Assembly: GCA_035461245.1 (NCBI GenBank)
Contig: DATHVP010000082.1
Location: 1-64,000, forward strand
DNA from: SH-MAG3 sp035461245
GTDB taxonomy: Bacteria; Gemmatimonadota; Gemmatimonadetes; Longimicrobiales; RSA9
Length of the DNA stretch: 64,000 nt
Direction: 5' to 3'
In this document: positions 24,595-34,127 of the stretch, piece by piece
Position numbering within the stretch: position 1 is the stretch's first letter
Layout of the letters: the number at the start of each line of letters is the position of its first letter
The notes under the pieces: generated by a model
Seen by the model: only the letters and a program-made list of their open reading frames with translations
Told to the model about the DNA's origin: nothing
Database searches by the model: none
Made by a program: the position numbers and the translations under genes

Positions 24595-25878
24595 ATGCTG
24601 GACCTGAAACTCATCCGGGACGATCCGGCGGGCATCCGGGAACGGCTGGCGGTGCGCGGCAGGGCGGAGTACGACGCCGCGCTGGACGAGCTGCTGGGGC
24701 TGGACGAACGTCGTCGCGCCTTCGTCAGTGAGGTGGACGGGCTGCGGGCCCGGCGTAACGAGGTCTCGCCTGAGGTCGGCCGCCTGAAGAAGGCCGGCCG
24801 GCACGACGAGGCGGAGCCGCTGGTGCTGGAGATGCGCGAGCTGGGCGAGCGGATGAGCGGGCTGGAGGCGGAGCAGAACCTTGTCGAGGCCCGGGTCCGC
24901 GAACTGCTGCTGAGCATACCGAACCTGCCGGAGCAGGCGGTGCCCGCGGGTGGTGAAGATGCCAACGTCGTCGTCCGGGAATGGGGCGACGAGGTGCGGC
25001 AGGACTTCGTGCCGATGCCTCACTGGGACCTGGGCGAGAAGCTTGGCATCCTGGACCTGCCCCGGGGCACTAAGATCGCCGGCAGCGGGTTCCCGCTCTA
25101 CGTCGGCATGGGTGCGCGGCTCGAGCGTGCGCTCATCAACCTGATGCTGGACATGCACGTGCGGGAGCACGGCTACACGGAGGTTGCCCCGCCGTTCGTG
25201 GTAAACGAGACGGCCGCCCTGGGCACCGGCCACCTGCCGAAGTATGCCGATGAGATGTACTTCATCGGCGAGGACCGGCTGTACCTGATCCCGACGGCGG
25301 AACTGCCGGTGACGAACCTGCACGCCGGCGAGCTGATGGAGCATGACGCGCTGCCGAAGCGGTACGTGGCGTATACACCGTGTTTCCGCCGGGAGGCGGG
25401 CTCCCACGGCAAGGACACGCGCGGCATCCTGCGCGTGCACCAGTTCGACAAGGTCGAACTCATGCGCTTCGAGCGGCCTGAGGCATCGCGGGCAGCGCTG
25501 GACGAGCTGACTGCCCACGCGGAGGCCGTGCTGCAGCGTCTCGGCCTGCGCTATCGCGTGCTGCTGCTGGCCGGCGGCGATCTCGGCTTCGCCAACGCGC
25601 AGACATACGACCTGGAGGTCTGGGCGCCGGGTGTCGGACGCTGGCTGGAGGTGTCGAGCTGCTCCCTGTACAACGACTACCAGGCCCGCCGGGCGAACAT
25701 CCGGTTCCGGCCGAAGCCGGGGGCGAAGCCCGAGTTCGCCCACACGCTCAACGGCTCGGGGCTGGGCCTGCCGCGCACCCTCATTGCCGTGCTGGAGACG
25801 TACCAGCAGGCGGACGGCAGCATCGTCCTGCCGGAAAGCATCGCACACTATCTCGGTTCGGACCGGATCACGGCCTGA
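24595..25878 (+). CDS. serS: seryl-tRNA synthetase
   Basis: 427 residues. N-terminal helical hairpin that holds tRNA-Ser (about 30-100), then the class II core: LIPTAELPVTNLHAGE, motif 2 in TPCFRREAGSHGKDTRG and motif 3 in GSGLGLPRTLIAVLE. Starts immediately after the lipoprotein stop codon. Confidence 0.98.
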   Translation: MLDLKLIRDDPAGIRERLAVRGRAEYDAALDELLGLDERRRAFVSEVDGLRARRNEVSPEVGRLKKAGRHDEAEPLVLEMRELGERMSGLEAEQNLVEARVRELLLSIPNLPEQAVPAGGEDANVVVREWGDEVRQDFVPMPHWDLGEKLGILDLPRGTKIAGSGFPLYVGMGARLERALINLMLDMHVREHGYTEVAPPFVVNETAALGTGHLPKYADEMYFIGEDRLYLIPTAELPVTNLHAGELMEHDALPKRYVAYTPCFRREAGSHGKDTRGILRVHQFDKVELMRFERPEASRAALDELTAHAEAVLQRLGLRYRVLLLAGGDLGFANAQTYDLEVWAPGVGRWLEVSSCSLYNDYQARRANIRFRPKPGAKPEFAHTLNGSGLGLPRTLIAVLETYQQADGSIVLPESIAHYLGSDRITA

Positions 25879-25896
25879 CCGGTCACTCGCATTGGC

Positions 25897-28251
25897 GTGC
25901 CGGACGGCGGTGACCCGCTGCGTCGTCCGCCGCCCGGACGTATCGTGGAACAGGATTACCTCGCAGGACTGAATCCGGAACAGCGCGCTGCCGTCGAGCA
26001 TTTCGAGGGGCCGATCCTGGCCCTGGCCGGCGCCGGTTCCGGCAAGACTCGCGTGCTGACCACCCGCATCGCGCACCTCATCAATGAGCACGGCGTCGAT
26101 CCGTCATCCATCCTGGCGGTGACGTTCACCAACAAGGCGGCCGGTGAGATGCGCCTGCGCATCCGTCGCCTGCTCGGGCGGGAGCCGGCGGGCATGTGGG
26201 TGGGCACGTTCCACTCCATCGGCGCGCGGCTGCTGCGCCGCCATGCCGGGCAGCTGGGCTGGTCGCCGAACTTCACCATCTACGATGCCGACGGCGCGTT
26301 GCGGGAGACGAAGCGGGCGCTGGAGCGGCTGAACGTGAACCCGAAGCGGTTCAACCCGCAGGCGGTGCATGGCGCCATCTCGTCGGCAAAGAACCAGCTC
26401 GTGCCGCCGGAGGCGTACCCCGCGCCCCAGGGCGACCCGTTCTCCCGGGTGGTGGCGGACGTGTACGCCTCGTACCAGGTGGCGCTCCGGGACCAGAACG
26501 CCTTCGACTTTGATGACCTGCTGGTCAAGCCGGTGGAACTCCTGCGGCAGCACGAGGGCGCGCTGGCGTACTACCGAGACCGGTTCCGGTTCCTGCTCGT
26601 GGACGAGTACCAGGACACGAACCATGCGCAGTACGTGTTCCTGAAGCTGCTGGCCGACTGGGCCGAGGGCGGCAACCTCATGGTCGTCGGTGACGACGAC
26701 CAGTCCATCTACGGCTGGCGCGGCGCCGACATCCGCAACATCCTCGACTTCGAGAAGGACTTCCCGGACGCGCGCGTGGTGCGGCTGGAGCAGAACTACC
26801 GGTCCACGGGCCGCATCCTGGCCGCGGCGAACGCCGTCATCTCGAAGAACACGAAGCGCAAGGGCAAGCAGCTCCGCACGGACGCCGGGCCCGGCGACCC
26901 GCTGACCATCGTGGCGACACTGGATGAGCGCGATGAAGCCGACTGGATCGGTGGCGAGATCGATGCCCGGCTGCAGCATGATCCGGAGCGTCGGCTGCGT
27001 GACTTCGTCGTACTGTACCGGACCAACGCCCAGTCCCGGGCCGTGGAAGAGGCGTTCCGCCGGCGGGACCTGCCGTACCAGATTATCGGCGGCACGCGCT
27101 TTTACGAGCGCCGCGAGATCATGGACGCCATGGCGTACCTGCGCCTCATCTCGAACCCGCTGGACGCCGGTGCCTTCGACCGCATCATCAACTACCCGCG
27201 CCGCGGCATCGGCGACACGTCGCGGGCCAGGCTGCTGGAATGGGCGACGGCGCAGGGGCTGTCACCGCTGGCCGCCGCCGCCCGCGCCGACGAGTGCCCC
27301 GAGCTGCGCGGCGGTGCCGCGACGTCGTTCGTCGCGTTTGCCGGCATGATCCAGCGCTATACGGCACTGGCCTCCCACATCGGCGTGGGCGCGCTGCTGG
27401 AGAAGCTGCTCGCCGAGATCGGCATGCTCGATGCCCTGCGCGACGAGGGGCCGGAAGGCGTCGAGCGCATTGACAACGTCAACGAGCTCATCGCCGGTGC
27501 CCACGAGTTCGACGCCCGCGGCGCGGACCCGGACCTGGAGGAGGAGGACCGGGCCGTGGCATCGACGCCGCTGGACATGTACCTGCAGAAGGTCACGCTC
27601 CTCACGGACGTGGACCGCCACGACCCGGAGGCGCAGGCCGTCACGCTGATGACGGCGCATAACGCGAAGGGACTGGAGTACCCCGTCGTCTTCATCGCCG
27701 GCATGGAGGACGGGCTGTTCCCGCTGGCCCGCGCGTTCGACGATCCGGACACCCTCGAGGAAGAACGCCGCCTGTTCTACGTGGCCATCACACGCGCCGA
27801 GAAGAAGCTGTTCATCAGCCACGCCCGCAGCCGGCGCCGCGCCGGCGAGATCATGGCCGGGCGCCCTTCCAGCTTCCTGGACCCGCTGCCACCGGAGCTG
27901 TATGACGAGATGACCACGCCCGCCCTGCAGCGTGCCCGGTACGCCGGCGAAACGCGGTGGTCCAGGCGCGATCCCGTGCAGGGCGTCGGATCCCTGGGCT
28001 ACCGGGACCGACCGAAGCGGAGCAGCTCGGCGTTCGAGGGGTCCGACGACGGCGTCTACATTGATTACAGCGATGCCCAGGAAGCCCCGCGTTTCGTCAA
28101 GGGCGAGCGGGTCCGGCATCCGCAGTTCGGCCGCGGCGTCATTCGAGAGCTGACGGGGCTGGGTCAGGAACTGAAGGCTGTCATTGACTTCGACTCCATT
28201 GGCCGCAAGAAGGTCGTGCTGCGGTATGCGAACCTGCAAAAGGAGTTGTAA
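25897..28251 (+). CDS. pcrA: UvrD/PcrA-type ATP-dependent DNA helicase
   Basis: Up to 784 residues. Superfamily 1A 3'-5' helicase for repair and replication-fork clearing. Walker A GAGSGKT at 45-51, TFTNKAAGEM, Walker B VDEYQDTN, GDDDQSIYGWRGA, QNYRST, and the late TAHNAKGLEYPVVF and YVAITRA blocks are present. A C-terminal tudor-like region follows a linker (VRHPQFGRGVIREL), where PcrA contacts RNA polymerase. Start is a GTG at 25897; a GTG at 25945 (VEQDYLAGLNPEQ) is equally likely. Its TAA overlaps the gatC ATG. Confidence 0.95.
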   Translation: MPDGGDPLRRPPPGRIVEQDYLAGLNPEQRAAVEHFEGPILALAGAGSGKTRVLTTRIAHLINEHGVDPSSILAVTFTNKAAGEMRLRIRRLLGREPAGMWVGTFHSIGARLLRRHAGQLGWSPNFTIYDADGALRETKRALERLNVNPKRFNPQAVHGAISSAKNQLVPPEAYPAPQGDPFSRVVADVYASYQVALRDQNAFDFDDLLVKPVELLRQHEGALAYYRDRFRFLLVDEYQDTNHAQYVFLKLLADWAEGGNLMVVGDDDQSIYGWRGADIRNILDFEKDFPDARVVRLEQNYRSTGRILAAANAVISKNTKRKGKQLRTDAGPGDPLTIVATLDERDEADWIGGEIDARLQHDPERRLRDFVVLYRTNAQSRAVEEAFRRRDLPYQIIGGTRFYERREIMDAMAYLRLISNPLDAGAFDRIINYPRRGIGDTSRARLLEWATAQGLSPLAAAARADECPELRGGAATSFVAFAGMIQRYTALASHIGVGALLEKLLAEIGMLDALRDEGPEGVERIDNVNELIAGAHEFDARGADPDLEEEDRAVASTPLDMYLQKVTLLTDVDRHDPEAQAVTLMTAHNAKGLEYPVVFIAGMEDGLFPLARAFDDPDTLEEERRLFYVAITRAEKKLFISHARSRRRAGEIMAGRPSSFLDPLPPELYDEMTTPALQRARYAGETRWSRRDPVQGVGSLGYRDRPKRSSSAFEGSDDGVYIDYSDAQEAPRFVKGERVRHPQFGRGVIRELTGLGQELKAVIDFDSIGRKKVVLRYANLQKEL

Positions 28252-28562
28252 TGCCCGTGTCCGCAGCTGACGTGGCGGCCGCGGCGGCACTGGCGCGGCT
28301 GCAGCTCGAGCCCGGCGCGGCGGCGGGACTGGCACGTGAACTGGAAAGCATCCTGGCGCATGTGGAAACACTGGCCGCCGCCCACGTGGATGGCATCCCC
28401 CCGACGGCGTCCGCCGCGGACGTCCCAGCGGCACTGCGTGCGGACGTGCCTGCCCCGGAGGGGCTGCAGGTGCCGCTGGAAGCCATGGCGCCGGCCTGGC
28501 GCGACGGCTTCTTCACCGTGCCGCGCCTGGCGGCGCACCGGGGTGACCGCTCCCATGAGTGA
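28251..28562 (+). CDS. gatC: Asp-tRNA(Asn)/Glu-tRNA(Gln) amidotransferase subunit C
   Basis: 103 residues. Small subunit that clamps GatA to GatB. N-terminal VAAAAALARLQLEPGAA and central LAHVETLAAAHVDGIPPT fit the family. Overlaps pcrA by one base (TAATG) and gatA by eight. Confidence 0.93.
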   Translation: MPVSAADVAAAAALARLQLEPGAAAGLARELESILAHVETLAAAHVDGIPPTASAADVPAALRADVPAPEGLQVPLEAMAPAWRDGFFTVPRLAAHRGDRSHE

Positions 28563-30030
28563 CGCGCTGCACCGCCGCAGCATTGCCGGCATCGCAGGCG
28601 ATGTAGCCAGCGGGGTGCAGCAAGCCACAGCCGTCGTCCGTGCCGCCCTCTCGGATATCGTCCGGTGCGAATCCGGGCCCGACCGCCTGAACGCAGTCAT
28701 CAGCTACGACCACGACGCGGCCGTAGCTGACGCCGCCGCCATGGACAGGCGCGCGGCGGCCGGTGACAGTGCCCTGCCGCTTGCTGGCGTGCCCGTCGCC
28801 ATCAAGGACAACATCTGTACCCTGGGCCTGCCCCTGACCTGCGGGTCCCGGATCCTGGCCGGCTACGAGCCGCCCTATGAGGCGACGGCGGTGCAGCGGC
28901 TGCGCGCCGCCGGTGCGGTCGTGGTCGGCAAGACGAACCTGGACGAGTTCGCCATGGGCTCGTCCACCGAGCATTCCGCCTTCGGCCCGACGCTGAACCC
29001 GATGGATCGAGGACGGGTGCCCGGCGGCTCCTCCGGCGGGTCCGCCGCCGCCGTGGCCGCGGGCTGGGTGCCGGCGGCGCTGGGCTCGGACACCGGCGGC
29101 TCCGTACGCCAGCCGGCGGCGTTCTGCGGGGTGGTCGGCCTCAAGCCCACATATGGCCGGGTGAGCCGGTATGGCCTGGTGGCCTACGCGTCGTCTCTCG
29201 ACCATGTCGGCGTGTTCGGTCGAACCGTTGCGGACGCGGCCGCCGTCCTGGATGTCATTGCCGGGCACGATCCGCTGGATGCCACGTCCGTACGCGCCGA
29301 GCAGCCCGCGCTCAGCGGCGCCATCCGCCACGCGGCCTCCCGCGGACAGCTGCCGCTCCAGGGAATCGTGGCCGGGGTGCCCGACGAGTATTTCCCTGAC
29401 TGGGTGGAGGACGGCGTGCGCGCCGCGTGCAGCACGGCGCTGGACACGCTGCGTGAGCTGGGCGCCACCATCCGGCCGGTGTCACTCCCGTCCACGCGTT
29501 ACGCCCTGCCGTCGTACTGCGTGCTGGCAACGGCGGAAGCGTCCAGCAACCTGGCCCGGTTCGACGGTGTGCGTTACGGTGTCCGTACCCGGGACGCGGC
29601 AACCGTTGACGTACTCTGGGAGCTGAGCCGGTCGGCAGGCCTGGGTGCGGAGGTGCGGCGCCGGATTATCCTGGGCACGCATGTCCTTTCCGCCGGCTAT
29701 CACGACCGCTACTACGTGCAGGCGCAGCGGGTCCGTGCACGCATCCGCCACGAACTCGACGACGTGCTGGCTTCCGGCATCGACGTACTGTTCACACCCA
29801 CGACGCCGGCGCCAGCCTTCGCACCTGGCACCCATGCCGGTGACGCCTGGGGCAGCTTCCAGTCGGATGTCTTCACGGTCGCGGCGAACCTGGCGGGACT
29901 GCCAGCCCTGTCCCAGCCGGTGGGCCGCAGTGGCGGTCTACCTGTCGGTGGCCAGCTCATCGCGTCCCGCTGGCGGGAGGACGTGCTGGTGCGCGTGGCC
30001 GCTGCGCTGGAAACCGGACTGGCGGCATGA
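28555..30030 (+). CDS. gatA: Asp-tRNA(Asn)/Glu-tRNA(Gln) amidotransferase subunit A
   Basis: 491 residues of the amidase-signature family. Releases ammonia from glutamine for transamidation of mischarged tRNA. The Ser-cisSer-Lys triad is complete: K84 in VAIKDNI, S159 in GGSSGGSAA and S183 in GSDTGGSVRQP. The start at 28555 overlaps the end of gatC; translation further upstream in this frame would be a GC-driven extension. gatCAB in one run indicates indirect charging of tRNA-Gln and/or tRNA-Asn. Confidence 0.97.
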   Translation: MSDALHRRSIAGIAGDVASGVQQATAVVRAALSDIVRCESGPDRLNAVISYDHDAAVADAAAMDRRAAAGDSALPLAGVPVAIKDNICTLGLPLTCGSRILAGYEPPYEATAVQRLRAAGAVVVGKTNLDEFAMGSSTEHSAFGPTLNPMDRGRVPGGSSGGSAAAVAAGWVPAALGSDTGGSVRQPAAFCGVVGLKPTYGRVSRYGLVAYASSLDHVGVFGRTVADAAAVLDVIAGHDPLDATSVRAEQPALSGAIRHAASRGQLPLQGIVAGVPDEYFPDWVEDGVRAACSTALDTLRELGATIRPVSLPSTRYALPSYCVLATAEASSNLARFDGVRYGVRTRDAATVDVLWELSRSAGLGAEVRRRIILGTHVLSAGYHDRYYVQAQRVRARIRHELDDVLASGIDVLFTPTTPAPAFAPGTHAGDAWGSFQSDVFTVAANLAGLPALSQPVGRSGGLPVGGQLIASRWREDVLVRVAAALETGLAA

Positions 30031-31472
30031 GCGACGCCGCGCATGCGCGCCATGAGGCGGTTATCGGCCTGGAGATCCATGTGCAGCTGCGCACGCGGAC
30101 GAAGCTGTTCTGTGGTGACACCGTTGCGTTCGGGGGCGCGCCGAACACACGCGTATGTCCCGTCTGTCTCGGCCTGCCCGGTGCATTGCCGGTGGTCAAT
30201 GCGCTCGCTGTCGAGCTGGCGGTGCGGACGGCGCTGGGACTGGGCTGTACTGTCCATGAAACCAGCAGGTTCGCCCGCAAGCACTACTTCTATCCGGACC
30301 TGCCGAAGGGCTACCAGATCACGCAGCATGACGAGCCCATCGCCACCGGCGGGAGCCTCGACATCCGCAGACCGGGGGAGCGCCGGATCAGGATCCGCCG
30401 CGTCCATCTGGAGGAGGACGCCGGCCGGTCCCTGCACGATCGGTTCGATGGCTGCACCGCCGTTGACCTGAACCGGGCCGGCGTGCCGCTGGTGGAGATC
30501 GTGACCGAACCGGACCTGCGCAGTCCGGCGGAAGCGCGTGCTTTCCTGGACAGGCTGAAGCAGACGCTGCAGTACCTGGACGTCAGCGACTGCGACATGG
30601 AGAAGGGGTCGCTGCGCGTGGATGCCAACATTTCCATCCGGGCCTCCGGTGGTGCCTCGTCCGGTGCCCGCACGGAGCTGAAGAACCTGAACTCGTTCAG
30701 CAGCGTCGAGCGAGCCCTGGAATGGGAAACCGCCCGCCAGGCCCGGGCGGTGGGGAAGGGCGGTGTGGTGGAGCCGGAAACGCTGCTCTGGGACGCCGAC
30801 CGCGGCGAGGCACGCAGCATGCGCTCCAAGGAGTCCGGCAGTGACTACCGCTATTTCCCGGAGCCTGACGTGCCGCCGGTCTCACTCTCCGCCGACCTGA
30901 TTGCCAGCATTGCCGCGGCCCTGCCCGAGATGCCGGCGGCGAAGGAATCCCGACTTCGGGCATCGTATGGGCTGCCGGCCGGTGACGCATCCGTACTGTC
31001 CGCCGACCGGCACCTGGCGGACTGGTTCGAGGCCGTGGCGCAGCAGACGGGTGACGGGAAGGCGTCCAGCAACTGGGTCCTGACCCATGTGCTCGGCTGG
31101 TTGAACCAGCGGGGACTCTCCATCAACGAGATTCCGTTCACACCGGCGCGGCTGGCGGAGCTCATCGGGCTCGTGCTGGATGGCACCATTTCCGTCACCG
31201 CAGGCCGCAGTGTGTTCCGGGAGATGGCTGAAAGCGGCAAGAATGCCCGGGACATCGTGGCGGCGCGAGGACTGGCACAGGTCCGGGATGACGAGCAGAT
31301 CGAGGTGTGGGTGGACACCGTCGTCGCACGTTATCCCGACGAGGTCATGCGGTACAGGGCAGGCGCCGCGCAGGTGTTCGGCTTTCTCATGGGCCGGCTC
31401 ATGAAGGAGTCTGCCGGCACGGCGGATCCGCGCCGGGCCAGCGAACTGCTCCGGCGGAGGCTCGACGAATGA
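30027..31472 (+). CDS. gatB: Asp-tRNA(Asn)/Glu-tRNA(Gln) amidotransferase subunit B
   Basis: 481 residues. Kinase-like subunit that phosphorylates and then amidates Glu/Asp on tRNA. EIHVQLRTRTKLFC, CPVCLGLPGALPV, FYPDLPKGYQITQ, RADANIS-like (RVDANISIR) and the C-terminal YqeY-like tail are present. ATGA overlaps link it to gatA upstream and to the small zinc-ribbon gene downstream. Confidence 0.97.
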   Translation: MSDAAHARHEAVIGLEIHVQLRTRTKLFCGDTVAFGGAPNTRVCPVCLGLPGALPVVNALAVELAVRTALGLGCTVHETSRFARKHYFYPDLPKGYQITQHDEPIATGGSLDIRRPGERRIRIRRVHLEEDAGRSLHDRFDGCTAVDLNRAGVPLVEIVTEPDLRSPAEARAFLDRLKQTLQYLDVSDCDMEKGSLRVDANISIRASGGASSGARTELKNLNSFSSVERALEWETARQARAVGKGGVVEPETLLWDADRGEARSMRSKESGSDYRYFPEPDVPPVSLSADLIASIAAALPEMPAAKESRLRASYGLPAGDASVLSADRHLADWFEAVAQQTGDGKASSNWVLTHVLGWLNQRGLSINEIPFTPARLAELIGLVLDGTISVTAGRSVFREMAESGKNARDIVAARGLAQVRDDEQIEVWVDTVVARYPDEVMRYRAGAAQVFGFLMGRLMKESAGTADPRRASELLRRRLDE

Positions 31473-31762
31473 TGCTGCTGCTGGAGTTCGGCCTGTTCTT
31501 CTTTGTGCTGCTTGGCTCCAAGATCCTGCTCGCCGCAGTCGTCATCTACCTGCTGCTGCCGCAGGACCCGCGTTGTGTCATCTGTGACGCGGACATGCTG
31601 CCGATCCGCGCGCCGCGGTCCGCTGCCCGCGTGCTCCGGCTGCTTCGCCTGCAGCGGCGCTGGTGCATGGAGTGCCGGCGGGAAACGCTGGCACGCCAGC
31701 GGGTGCTACGCCCGCGCCGCCTGGACGTGGCGGGACCAGTAGTGGAGACCCGTGTCCGGTAG
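31469..31762 (+). CDS. small membrane protein with a four-Cys zinc-ribbon-like tail
   Basis: 97 residues. One hydrophobic N-terminal segment (about 3-30), then CVIC (36, 39) and CMEC (66, 69) about 27 residues apart, a likely zinc site facing the cytosol, embedded in an Arg-rich region. It begins at an ATG overlapping the gatB stop (ATGA), so it is translationally coupled to gatB. Its 3' end overlaps the convergent phospholipase-like gene by 57 bases. No family recognised; function unknown. Confidence 0.75.
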   Translation: MMLLLEFGLFFFVLLGSKILLAAVVIYLLLPQDPRCVICDADMLPIRAPRSAARVLRLLRLQRRWCMECRRETLARQRVLRPRRLDVAGPVVETRVR

Positions 31763-32623
31763 CGGGAAAAAGTCGTCTGCGACCTGGTGCAGCAGTTCCA
31801 GTCGGTCCGTGACACCTTCCTTCAGCGTCAGGCGCCGCACTTTCTTGGCGAGTTGCAGATTGAACTCGCCGGTGGGATCCAGCTGTGCCGGCAGTGACTC
31901 CCGTCCGCGCAGCAGGTAGTCCACCACGAAATCGAAGGCGCGCGACGTATATGCATCAATGGTCGCAGGCGCGAGGTCCCAGCGGGAATTCTGCAGGACG
32001 CGGTCGAACACCGCCTTCCACCGCTCGTTGTCCTGCGCCCGGATCATGCCCCTGAAGATGCGACGATTCGTTTCGAAGGAGAAGATCGTGCCGGACAGCA
32101 CGCTGTCGAAGAGGTTGTCCGCTTCCGAGTGGTCGTAATCCAGCACGACCTGCCGCGCCATGGCGCCGTACGTCTCCCCGAGCTGGGTGTCCAGCCGGTG
32201 TTCCCAGTAGCCGTGGCCGAGGGCCTTCGACGAACTCGTGAGCAGCAGCTGCCGGGGCACGAAGTAGTTGTGGGCGATGGTGTCGGCGGCCAGATGGCTT
32301 AGGTAGCCGTAGGCGACGGCCCGCAACCGGTCGTTGCCCGCCTTCTCCAGTATCTCCTCGCCGACGTGCCAGAAATGACAGTGCCGCCCTGCCGGCACGT
32401 ACTTCTTGGCAAAAGAAATGTCCGCCGCCATGGACCCGTACAGGAAACTCTGTGGGTGGGCCCGCAGCAACTCCCCCAGCGGCAGCGGGAGCAGCTGCAG
32501 CAGGTCCAGCAGCGTATGCCCGAGGAACACGTGGGTCGCCGGGCCGAACGCGTACGCCGATGCCGGCAGGAACAGCAGCAGGGCGAGGGCTGCCCCTGCG
32601 ACAGCAGCAATCCGCCCGGTCAT
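31706..32623 (-). CDS. exported zinc-dependent phospholipase C-like protein
   Basis: 305 residues with a signal peptide (AALALLLFLPASAYAFG) and the all-helical zinc-dependent phospholipase C/S1-P1-type pattern: FGPATHVFLGH, MAADISFAK, HFWHVGEEIL, YGYLSHLAADTIAHNYFVP. Multiple His and Asp residues can form the metal cluster. The family usually occurs as a periplasmic or membrane-bound protein of unknown substrate. Starts two bases after the YtxH-like gene and is the last of the minus-strand unit. Confidence 0.88.
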   Translation of the reverse strand: MTGRIAAVAGAALALLLFLPASAYAFGPATHVFLGHTLLDLLQLLPLPLGELLRAHPQSFLYGSMAADISFAKKYVPAGRHCHFWHVGEEILEKAGNDRLRAVAYGYLSHLAADTIAHNYFVPRQLLLTSSSKALGHGYWEHRLDTQLGETYGAMARQVVLDYDHSEADNLFDSVLSGTIFSFETNRRIFRGMIRAQDNERWKAVFDRVLQNSRWDLAPATIDAYTSRAFDFVVDYLLRGRESLPAQLDPTGEFNLQLAKKVRRLTLKEGVTDRLELLHQVADDFFPLPDTGLHYWSRHVQAARA

Positions 32624-32625
32624 GT

Positions 32626-33000
32626 TCAGCGGGCTACGCGCCGTTTCGCCCTGCGTGCCGCCTTCTGTGCACTTTCCAGGCTGTCCTGCGCTGCGCGCTC
32701 CAGCTCCCGGCGCGTGTCCCGCACGATCTCCTTCGCGCCCTTGCGCAGCTCATCCAGCACCTCACGGCCGGCCGAGACCAGCTCCTCGCCGGCATCGCCT
32801 GCCTGATCGGCGCGGCGCCCGACTTCCCGCCTGACCTTCTTCATGGTCTTCTCCGCCCGCCGGCGGACGGGCCGCAGGCGGCGCACGATCTCATGCGTCT
32901 CGTCATCCTGGCGCGCGCGCACGATGAGCGCCGTACCGATACCCACAACGGCGCCAATGGCGACGGCCGTCCAGACGTCGAAACTGTCCCTGTCATTCAT
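32626..33000 (-). CDS. YtxH-like membrane-anchored coiled-coil protein
   Basis: 124 residues: an N-terminal membrane segment (WTAVAIGAVVGIGTALIV), then a long highly charged helix with many Arg/Lys (RRLRPVRRRAEKTMKKVRRE) and Glu-rich stretches. Resembles YtxH/YtxG-type stress proteins. Overlaps the upstream YtxG-like gene by eight bases. Possibly associated with the envelope or nucleoid through its basic helix; inference only. Confidence 0.72.
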   Translation of the reverse strand: MNDRDSFDVWTAVAIGAVVGIGTALIVRARQDDETHEIVRRLRPVRRRAEKTMKKVRREVGRRADQAGDAGEELVSAGREVLDELRKGAKEIVRDTRRELERAAQDSLESAQKAARRAKRRVAR

Positions 33001-33532
33001 CCTCGTCCTCCTCGTGTTCCGCGTAAATGCCGGCGCGAGTGCCCCGGTCCGGTCGTGGTCCGCGCTGCTCCCGCAGCACCCGCGCGGTCTCCTGCATGCC
33101 GTGCGCCGTGGCTGCCGCGTCCAGCAGCAGTTCCTCCGCCTCCGTCTGCGCGATGTCCAGCACGGCCGTGAAGCGCCGCAGTCGTTCCTCTGTCGCTGCA
33201 CCGCCGCGCTCCACGGAACGGCGCAGTTCCTCCACGGTGTGCAGCACATCGTCCACCTTGCGGCGCACGTTGTCGGTGACGCCGGCGACGTCGTCCGTCA
33301 CGCCCTTTGCCCGGTCCACCAGCGGCGCCACCTGCGGCTTCAGTTCGGTCACCGTCTGCTGGAGCATTCGCCGTGCCGCGCGCAGCTGCAGCAGCGTTAT
33401 TACGGCGCCGGCCACGATGACCAGCCCCACCAGTACGAGGACGGTGGCCATCACCGTCTGCGTCAGGGCGATCCGTTCCAGCGCCTCGACTGCGCGCGCA
33501 TCCACCTGTGCCAGCACCACCACAGCCATCAT
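32993..33532 (-). CDS. DUF948/YtxG-like membrane protein
   Basis: 179 residues. One N-terminal hydrophobic segment (VMATVLVLVGLVIVAGAVIT) followed by a coiled coil (LQQTVTELKPQVAPLVDRAK, VTDDVAGVTDNVRRKVDDVL), the DUF948 pattern, and a Glu/Asp-rich tail. YtxG and YtxH homologues are neighbours in Bacillus as well, which supports the pairing. ATGs at 33532 and 33529 are both possible. Confidence 0.75.
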   Translation of the reverse strand: MMAVVVLAQVDARAVEALERIALTQTVMATVLVLVGLVIVAGAVITLLQLRAARRMLQQTVTELKPQVAPLVDRAKGVTDDVAGVTDNVRRKVDDVLHTVEELRRSVERGGAATEERLRRFTAVLDIAQTEAEELLLDAAATAHGMQETARVLREQRGPRPDRGTRAGIYAEHEEDEDE

Positions 33533-33545
33533 GCGTCCACCCGGT

Positions 33546-34127
33546 TCAGTCGAACAGGTCAATGCCCAGCGTACGGGCCGTAAGCTTCGGCGTCAGCCGC
33601 GGCCGGAGCCGGGAATGACGGCCTGCCTCGTACAGCGCCAGCAATTCCGGGGCGACGTCCGCCGGCAACCCTGCCAGTGCAACCGCCGCCGGCTGACGTT
33701 CCTCCACCATCTGCTGCATGGCCCGGTCCAGCACGTCGATACCGCCGGCCGCCTCCGCCAACCGACGCACGGCCTCGGGGCCGGTCCAGCTCCCTGCCAG
33801 CGCCGTCACCTGCGAGGCCCAGACGTCACCCAGCGGCAGCAGGTCCACCAGCGGCAGGCGCGCCGACAGCAGCAGCTGCGTCTTGCTGGCGGGATGTGCA
33901 ACCAGCGCGCCGCCGCTGCGCCGCTCCTCCACCACGGTGCATGCCGAACCCTGCTCGCGCCAGATGCGGAAACCGGCCCCGGCGTCCGCCAGCCAGTCCG
34001 CCAGCAGTCGCCCCTCGGGCGTCTCCGCGTACGTGATGACAATGCCTGACGCCGCCGCGTCCGTGCACGCCGCCATACATACGGCCCGGACCACCGCCCC
34101 GACGCGCGCGCCGGCGGCGGCCGTCAT
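33546..34127 (-). CDS. degenerate NAD-synthetase-like protein lacking the PP-loop
   Basis: 193 residues. The middle, SKTQLLLSARLPLVDLLPLG followed by DVWASQVTALA, lines up with the NKSE...DLLPLGDLYKTQV region of NAD synthetases, but the key NKSE residues are altered and no SGGxDS ATP-binding loop is seen near the N-terminus. The protein is also shorter than the ~270-residue synthetase domain. It starts at an ATG overlapping the stop of the glutaminase-like gene (ATGA), an arrangement that would re-create glutamine-dependent NadE from two chains. Either a decayed or a repurposed synthetase half; the assignment rests on my alignment by eye. Confidence 0.55.
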   Translation of the reverse strand: MTAAAGARVGAVVRAVCMAACTDAAASGIVITYAETPEGRLLADWLADAGAGFRIWREQGSACTVVEERRSGGALVAHPASKTQLLLSARLPLVDLLPLGDVWASQVTALAGSWTGPEAVRRLAEAAGGIDVLDRAMQQMVEERQPAAVALAGLPADVAPELLALYEAGRHSRLRPRLTPKLTARTLGIDLFD

